The notes under the pieces were generated by a model, which ran no database searches, had not been told where the DNA came from, and saw nothing but the letters and a program-made list of their open reading frames with translations. From Acidobacteriota bacterium (GTDB taxonomy: Bacteria > Acidobacteriota > Vicinamibacteria > Vicinamibacterales > UBA8438): 11,386 bases of DNA. The DNA lies in NCBI GenBank assembly GCA_003533545.1, contig DQEK01000015.1:38107-49492 (forward strand). The letters are read 5' to 3'. Made by a program: the position numbers and the translations under genes. Each line of letters opens with the position of its first letter. The stretch's first letter is position 1. Below, piece by piece: positions 7,223-11,386 of the stretch.

Positions 7223-10105
7223 GTGACTGACCAGCTGCAGCGTGACCTGAAGAGCGCCATCGACGGGGAGGTACGCTTCGACGCGATCACCCGCATGCTC
7301 TACTCCACAGATGCTAGCGTCTACCAAATCGAGCCAACCGGCGTCGTCGTCGTCCGATCCAGGGACGATATCGTTCGCACTATCGACATTGCCCGCCAAC
7401 ATGGAGTCTCCATCACAGCGCGCGGCGGCGGCACCTCACAAGCGGGGCAAGCGATCGGAACCGGCCTACAGCTCGACACGGCAAAATACTACAACCGCGT
7501 ACTCGAAGTGAACGTCAAGGAACGATGGGCGCGCGTCGAACCAGGTGTCGTGCTTGACGAGTTGAACGCCCAGTTATTACCCCACGGGCTGCGCTTCGCC
7601 CCGGACATCTCCACTGCCAGTCGAGCGACCATCGGCGGCATGGTCAGCAACAACTCCAGCGGAGCCCGGTCCGTTCTGTTTGGGAAGACGATCGACCACG
7701 TGCTCGCGCTACACGTCGCCTTAAGCGACGGCTCCGTCGCCCACCTGCACCCGCTCGAACCGGCCGCGGTCGACAAAATCTGCACATCGGACACCCTGGA
7801 AGGTTCGTGCTACCGAGAGGTACGTCGTCTAGCAGCCGAGCACGCCACCGAGGTGAACCGACGATTTCCGAAAATTCTCCGCCGCGTTGGCGGCTACAAC
7901 CTCGATGCGTTCAGCGACCCTACGGCCCCGTTTAACCTAGCCAAGATCGTGGTCGGTTCCGAAGGCACCCTCGGGATAGTAGTGGAGGCCAAAATCAATC
8001 TGGTCCCATTGCCGAACGCCAAAGTCGTACTGACCATCGAATTCGACGAGTTGCTCGACGCACTCGGCGCTACTCCGGTCATTCTCAACCACCACCCCTC
8101 CGCCATCGAGGTAATGGACCGGTTCATCCTAGACCACGCTCGTGAAAACCCCGAGCTCGACGTCTTGCGCCGGGCAGTGCTTCAAGGTGATACGCCCGGA
8201 GCACTTCTCTGTGTGGAACTCTACGCGGATGATGCCACCGAACTACCTGATCGAATGACAGCAATCGAGGAAGACCTCCGAGGGCGAGGCATCGCCGCCC
8301 GCACGTCACGGTCGATCAACGCCGCTTCCCAGGCGCGCATTTGGAAGTTACGACAGGCTTCCCTTGGGCTATCGATGGCGATGAAGGGAGACGCCAAAAG
8401 CATTTCGTTTGTCGAGGACACCGCTGTGGCCCCGGAGCGACTGCGCGACTTCATCGAGCGCTTCCTGGCAATCGTAGAGCATCACGGCAGCCACGCCGGG
8501 GTATATGCGCACGCCTCGGTAGGGTGCCTACACGTTCGACCGGTAATCAACCTCAAAACGACCGAAGGAGTCGCACAGTTCGAGGCCATAGCCAGCGACG
8601 TTGCCGACCTGGTCCTGGAGTTCGGTGGAGCGCTCTCCGGAGAGCACGGCGACGGGTTGGTCCGTGGACCATTCATGGAACGGATGTTCGGTTCGCAGCT
8701 CTATGGGGCATTTCGTGATGTCAAGCGGACCTTCGATCCAGACGGTCTGTTCAACCCAGGCAAGATCGTCGACACACCGCCCCTGACCTCGAATTTACGT
8801 TACGGCCCCACCTATCGGACTCCGGACCCACCCACACAATTCGATTACTCAGAGCACGGGGGGCTCGGTCGAGCCGTTGAAATGTGTAGCGGCGTGGGCG
8901 CGTGCCGAAAGACACTGGCCGGCACGATGTGCCCGTCCTACATGGCAACCCGCGACGAGCGGCACTCGACGCGAGGACGTGCCAACGCGCTCCGATCGGC
9001 GATGAATGGACGGCTCGACGAAGCCGGTCTCGGCGACGAGGGCGTATATGACGCCCTCGACCTCTGCCTTGAGTGCCGTGCCTGCAAGGCTGAGTGCCCG
9101 GTCGGGGTCGATATGGCGCGCTTTAAGAGCGAGTTCTTAGCAGACTACTGGCACCGCCACGGCACGCCGCTGCGGGCCCGTCTACTCGGGGGGATCCACG
9201 ATCTCTCGACCTTGGCTAGTCCCCTGGCTCGACTCCTCAACCCCTTACTTGCAACTTCTCTGGTGCGCTCACTGAACGAGTTACTTCTAGGACTTGACCG
9301 TCGCCGACCGCTGCCAAAATGGGCATATCGGACACTAGCGGCGCGGTGGGGTGTTCGTCCCAAACCAACAAATACGCCCTCGGTAGTGCTGTTCAACGAC
9401 ACGTTCACCAACTACTACCACCCAGAGGTTGGAATGGCGTTCGCAACGCTCTGCGACCACGCCGGCGTCGAGGTTGGTCTGGGTCCAGAAGCGTGCTGCG
9501 GGCGGCCCCTCATCTCGCAGGGGCTACTGCCAGAAGCCCACCGACAGGCGGTCGAGACCACCCGGCGCCTTTATCCACTCGCCGATGCAGGCAAACGTAT
9601 CGTCGTGCTGGAACCGAGCTGCCTGTCCGCCCTCCGCGAGGACCTGCCAGCATTGCTCCAAGGCGAGGACCAGAGCCGAGCACGAAAAGTGGCAGCTGCG
9701 TGTCTGTTGTTCGAAGAGTGGCTAGAGGGCACCCTGAAGGACGAATCGGCGCAATTGAAATTCCATGCCGGCCCAAAACGGGTGCTGCTGCATGGACACT
9801 GCCATCAGAATGCATTGGGACTGGTGCCACCGGCCAAGGCCCTACTAGCAAGGATTCCTGGCGCGGAGATCGTCGACCTGGACGCCGGTTGTTGCGGGAT
9901 GGCGGGATCGTTCGGCTATGCGAAAGAACACTTTGAGGTCTCTCGACGGGTCGGGGAGCGCCATCTGCTGCCCACCGCCAGAACGCTCGGGCGCGACGAC
10001 ATCCTGGTCGCATCCGGCGTTTCTTGCCGACATCAGGTGCGCGATCTAGCTGGTGTCCGGGCGCAGCATCCAGCTGAACTCCTTACCTCGCTCGCCGTAT
10101 CCTGA
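7223..10105 (+). CDS. FAD- and Fe-S-binding D-2-hydroxyacid dehydrogenase (D-lactate/D-2-hydroxyglutarate dehydrogenase type)
   Basis: This 960-residue fusion joins GlcD-like and GlcF-like parts, as in the YdiJ/Dld family. An FAD-binding PCMH domain (about 35-265) carries RGGGTSQAGQAIG (68-80) and IGGMVSNNSSGARS. The FAD-oxidase C-terminal domain (about 265-520) carries the active-site SGEHGDG (472-478) and DPDGLFNPGKI. A ferredoxin-like segment has C555, C561, C570 and C615-x2-C618-x2-C621-x3-C625-P. Two cysteine-rich CCG domains follow (C758-C759-G, C800; HCHQ with C860, C890-C891-G, C935). No signal peptide is present, so it acts in the cytosol or on the inner membrane face, oxidising a D-2-hydroxyacid such as lactate, glycolate, glycerate or 2-hydroxyglutarate to the 2-oxoacid and passing electrons through Fe-S centres. 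Substrate is not determined. Start is GTG; no upstream in-frame alternative with a Shine-Dalgarno was seen. It is divergent from the aminotransferase operon. Confidence 0.94.
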   Translation: MTDQLQRDLKSAIDGEVRFDAITRMLYSTDASVYQIEPTGVVVVRSRDDIVRTIDIARQHGVSITARGGGTSQAGQAIGTGLQLDTAKYYNRVLEVNVKERWARVEPGVVLDELNAQLLPHGLRFAPDISTASRATIGGMVSNNSSGARSVLFGKTIDHVLALHVALSDGSVAHLHPLEPAAVDKICTSDTLEGSCYREVRRLAAEHATEVNRRFPKILRRVGGYNLDAFSDPTAPFNLAKIVVGSEGTLGIVVEAKINLVPLPNAKVVLTIEFDELLDALGATPVILNHHPSAIEVMDRFILDHARENPELDVLRRAVLQGDTPGALLCVELYADDATELPDRMTAIEEDLRGRGIAARTSRSINAASQARIWKLRQASLGLSMAMKGDAKSISFVEDTAVAPERLRDFIERFLAIVEHHGSHAGVYAHASVGCLHVRPVINLKTTEGVAQFEAIASDVADLVLEFGGALSGEHGDGLVRGPFMERMFGSQLYGAFRDVKRTFDPDGLFNPGKIVDTPPLTSNLRYGPTYRTPDPPTQFDYSEHGGLGRAVEMCSGVGACRKTLAGTMCPSYMATRDERHSTRGRANALRSAMNGRLDEAGLGDEGVYDALDLCLECRACKAECPVGVDMARFKSEFLADYWHRHGTPLRARLLGGIHDLSTLASPLARLLNPLLATSLVRSLNELLLGLDRRRPLPKWAYRTLAARWGVRPKPTNTPSVVLFNDTFTNYYHPEVGMAFATLCDHAGVEVGLGPEACCGRPLISQGLLPEAHRQAVETTRRLYPLADAGKRIVVLEPSCLSALREDLPALLQGEDQSRARKVAAACLLFEEWLEGTLKDESAQLKFHAGPKRVLLHGHCHQNALGLVPPAKALLARIPGAEIVDLDAGCCGMAGSFGYAKEHFEVSRRVGERHLLPTARTLGRDDILVASGVSCRHQVRDLAGVRAQHPAELLTSLAVS

Positions 10106-10135
10106 ATCGGGGTCGCGAAGCAGCCTACTCGCCGG

Positions 10136-10141
10136 TATAAT
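10136..10141 (+). promoter_or_regulatory. Consensus -10 TATAAT upstream of the NHL gene
   Basis: A perfect TATAAT stands 30 nt after the FAD/Fe-S stop, predicting a start of transcription near 10148. The -35 region at 16-18 nt upstream is poor (TCGCGA at 10113-10118). The hexamer is bracketed by CCGG on both sides (10132-10135 and 10142-10145), also readable as a 10-nt direct repeat of CCGGT, a possible regulator site overlapping the -10. Confidence 0.5.
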
Positions 10142-10228
10142 CCGGTCGATCTCGGCAGCAGAACACAGCTGATGTTTGGTATCGCCTCGTTGTCGAACCG
10201 CCGCACCGACGGCTCAGCCGATTTTCCC

Positions 10229-11272
10229 ATGCGATTCGCCCCCGCCTACTGTGTTTGGACCACAATCACGGCCCTTCTATGCATCGCAGCGTCGGCGCCG
10301 AACGCGCAGGAAGTTGTTCCACCACCTAACAATCTTCCCAACGACTACATTACCGTGTTGAACTGGGCCAAGTTTCCCGACGGCCGCCGGTTCGGGTCCA
10401 CCGCCGGCGTTGACGTCGCTCCCGACGGCACCATCTGGGCATACGACCGGTGCGGAGCCAACAGCTGTGACGGCTCGGAACTAGACCCCATTCTGCAGTT
10501 CGACCCCTCAGGACGCCTGGTCGCCAGTTTTGGCGCGGGTTTGTTCAACTTTCCCCATGGATTCCACGTCGACGCCGACGGCAACATCTGGGTGACGGAC
10601 CACGGGGTCGACCCTCCCAACGACAAGGGACAACAGGTCTTCAAGTTCAGTACGGACGGACAGGTCCTGCTAACGTTGGGACGGGCTGGCGTTTCCGGTA
10701 GCGGTCAATACACTTTCAACCAACCGTCGGACGTGGTAGTCGCGGCTAGTGGGGAAATCTTCGTCGCCGACGGTCACGGCTCCGCAACCAACGCCCGGAT
10801 CGTTAAGTATGCTGCCGACGGCACGTTCATCAGGGCGTGGGGTCGTCATGGTGCGGCTCCAGACGAGCTCGAGGGACCCCATTCGCTCGCGCTGGATTCG
10901 CAAAACAGGCTCTTTGTGGCCGATCGCACAAACAACCGGATCCAGATCTTCGATCAGGACGGTACGTTACTCGACTCGTGGACCCAGTTCGGACGCCCGA
11001 GCGGCCTAGCCATCGATCAAAACGACATTCTCTACGTGGCAGACTCGGAATCGCGTGACAACGACGGTGGCTACGGACACAACCCCGAGGTCAGACGCGG
11101 CATCCGGATCGGCAGCGCCGTCGACGGCACTGTGACCGGATTTATTCCTGACCCTGCCGAGCGGGGTGGAACGAGTGGTGCGGAAGGCGTGGCAGTGGAT
11201 ACGGACGGCAACGTCTACGGAGCCGAAGTCGGACCACGCGACCTCAAAAAATACATCCCTCGCTCACGTTGA
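10229..11272 (+). CDS. Exported NHL-repeat six-bladed beta-propeller protein, peptidyl-hydroxyglycine lyase-like
   Basis: From the ATG at 10229 the product has 347 residues. It begins with a Sec signal (short n-region MRFAPAY, hydrophobic TITALLCIAASA, cleavage near PNA/QE). Six NHL-type blades follow, each with a [P/G]xGxxxxxxGxxxVAD-like core: about residues 60-74, 109-126, 165-184, 216-245, 256-281 and 317-335, a complete propeller. The second and fourth blades have His where peptidyl-alpha-hydroxyglycine lyases bind Zn (H110 in FPHGFHVD, H218 in GPHSLALD), but the matching third position in blade six has AEGVAVD without His, so lyase activity is doubtful. The frame also opens at an ATG at 10172, giving 19 more residues (366 in all). 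Neither start has a Shine-Dalgarno; 10229 is preferred because it makes a normal signal peptide. Function is unknown: propeller binding protein or enzyme. Confidence 0.87.
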   Translation: MRFAPAYCVWTTITALLCIAASAPNAQEVVPPPNNLPNDYITVLNWAKFPDGRRFGSTAGVDVAPDGTIWAYDRCGANSCDGSELDPILQFDPSGRLVASFGAGLFNFPHGFHVDADGNIWVTDHGVDPPNDKGQQVFKFSTDGQVLLTLGRAGVSGSGQYTFNQPSDVVVAASGEIFVADGHGSATNARIVKYAADGTFIRAWGRHGAAPDELEGPHSLALDSQNRLFVADRTNNRIQIFDQDGTLLDSWTQFGRPSGLAIDQNDILYVADSESRDNDGGYGHNPEVRRGIRIGSAVDGTVTGFIPDPAERGGTSGAEGVAVDTDGNVYGAEVGPRDLKKYIPRSR

Positions 11273-11279
11273 CCGTGAG
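11263..11279 (+). other. Hairpin over the NHL gene stop codon
   Basis: CTCACG (11263-11268) pairs with CGTGAG (11274-11279) around a 5-nt loop that includes the TGA stop. No T-run follows, so it is at best a weak or Rho-assisted 3' end. The remaining 107 bases to the window edge hold no convincing gene. Confidence 0.3.
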
Positions 11280-11386
11280 TCAGACAGCCTCATCTCACCA
11301 ATGGGGAGAACCGATAGCGACATTTCTATTCGTGACGGAAAAGTTCTTCAGGGTCAGTCGTCACGTTGACGAATGGCCGACTCCCT

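Noticed and set aside
10172..10228. Upstream ATG extending the NHL protein by 19 residues
   Set aside because: Not excluded, since the predicted start of transcription is at about 10148, but it puts a charged 19-residue extension before an otherwise normal signal peptide and has no Shine-Dalgarno, so 10229 was preferred.
11166..11369. 67-codon frame at the right edge
   Set aside because: It overlaps the NHL gene in another frame for half its length and has no ribosome binding site or recognisable sequence.

Overview
The window comes from a GC-rich bacterial chromosome and is dense with exported redox proteins. No mobile elements, CRISPR arrays or RNA genes were seen. The DUF1588/DUF1585 + DUF1552 pair, the carboxypeptidase-regulatory/haem/propeller lipoprotein and the PQQ dehydrogenase are typical of uncultivated soil or marine heterotrophs such as Acidobacteriota, Planctomycetota, Myxococcota or some Gammaproteobacteria. 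The sequence alone does not fix the phylum.

Layout: (1) 1-1856, plus strand: the 3' end of a DUF1592-family c-type cytochrome-like protein, translationally coupled (ATGA overlap) to a Tat-exported DUF1552 protein. Two hairpins follow, the second a textbook intrinsic terminator. (2) 1956-4076, plus strand: a lipoprotein with a carboxypeptidase-regulatory-like domain, one CxxCH haem site and a beta-propeller, starting only 22 nt after that terminator. (3) 4157-7096, minus strand: a two-gene operon. The first gene (5930-7096) is a serine/alanine-glyoxylate-type aminotransferase. The second (4157-5887) is a periplasmic PQQ-dependent alcohol dehydrogenase carrying the Asp-x-Asp signature of lanthanide-dependent enzymes. 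(4) 7223-10105, plus strand, divergent from that operon: a 960-residue FAD/Fe-S D-2-hydroxyacid dehydrogenase, probably translated from a leaderless GTG-initiated mRNA. (5) 10229-11272, plus strand: an exported six-bladed NHL-type propeller with a perfect TATAAT upstream.

How the genes may work together (inference): the minus-strand operon and the divergent FAD/Fe-S gene can be read as a small C1/C2 or hydroxyacid oxidation module. An alcohol would be oxidised in the periplasm by the PQQ enzyme, a 2-hydroxyacid oxidised to a 2-oxoacid by the FAD/Fe-S enzyme, and glyoxylate or hydroxypyruvate transaminated by the PLP enzyme. The flanking haem and propeller proteins are exported and may take part in periplasmic electron transfer or surface binding, but their substrates are unknown. 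I found no clearly new defence or mobile system. The most unusual points are the terminator lying against a start codon, the leaderless promoter geometry, the predicted lanthanide-type PQQ enzyme lacking the adjacent-cysteine pair, and the fused lipoprotein.
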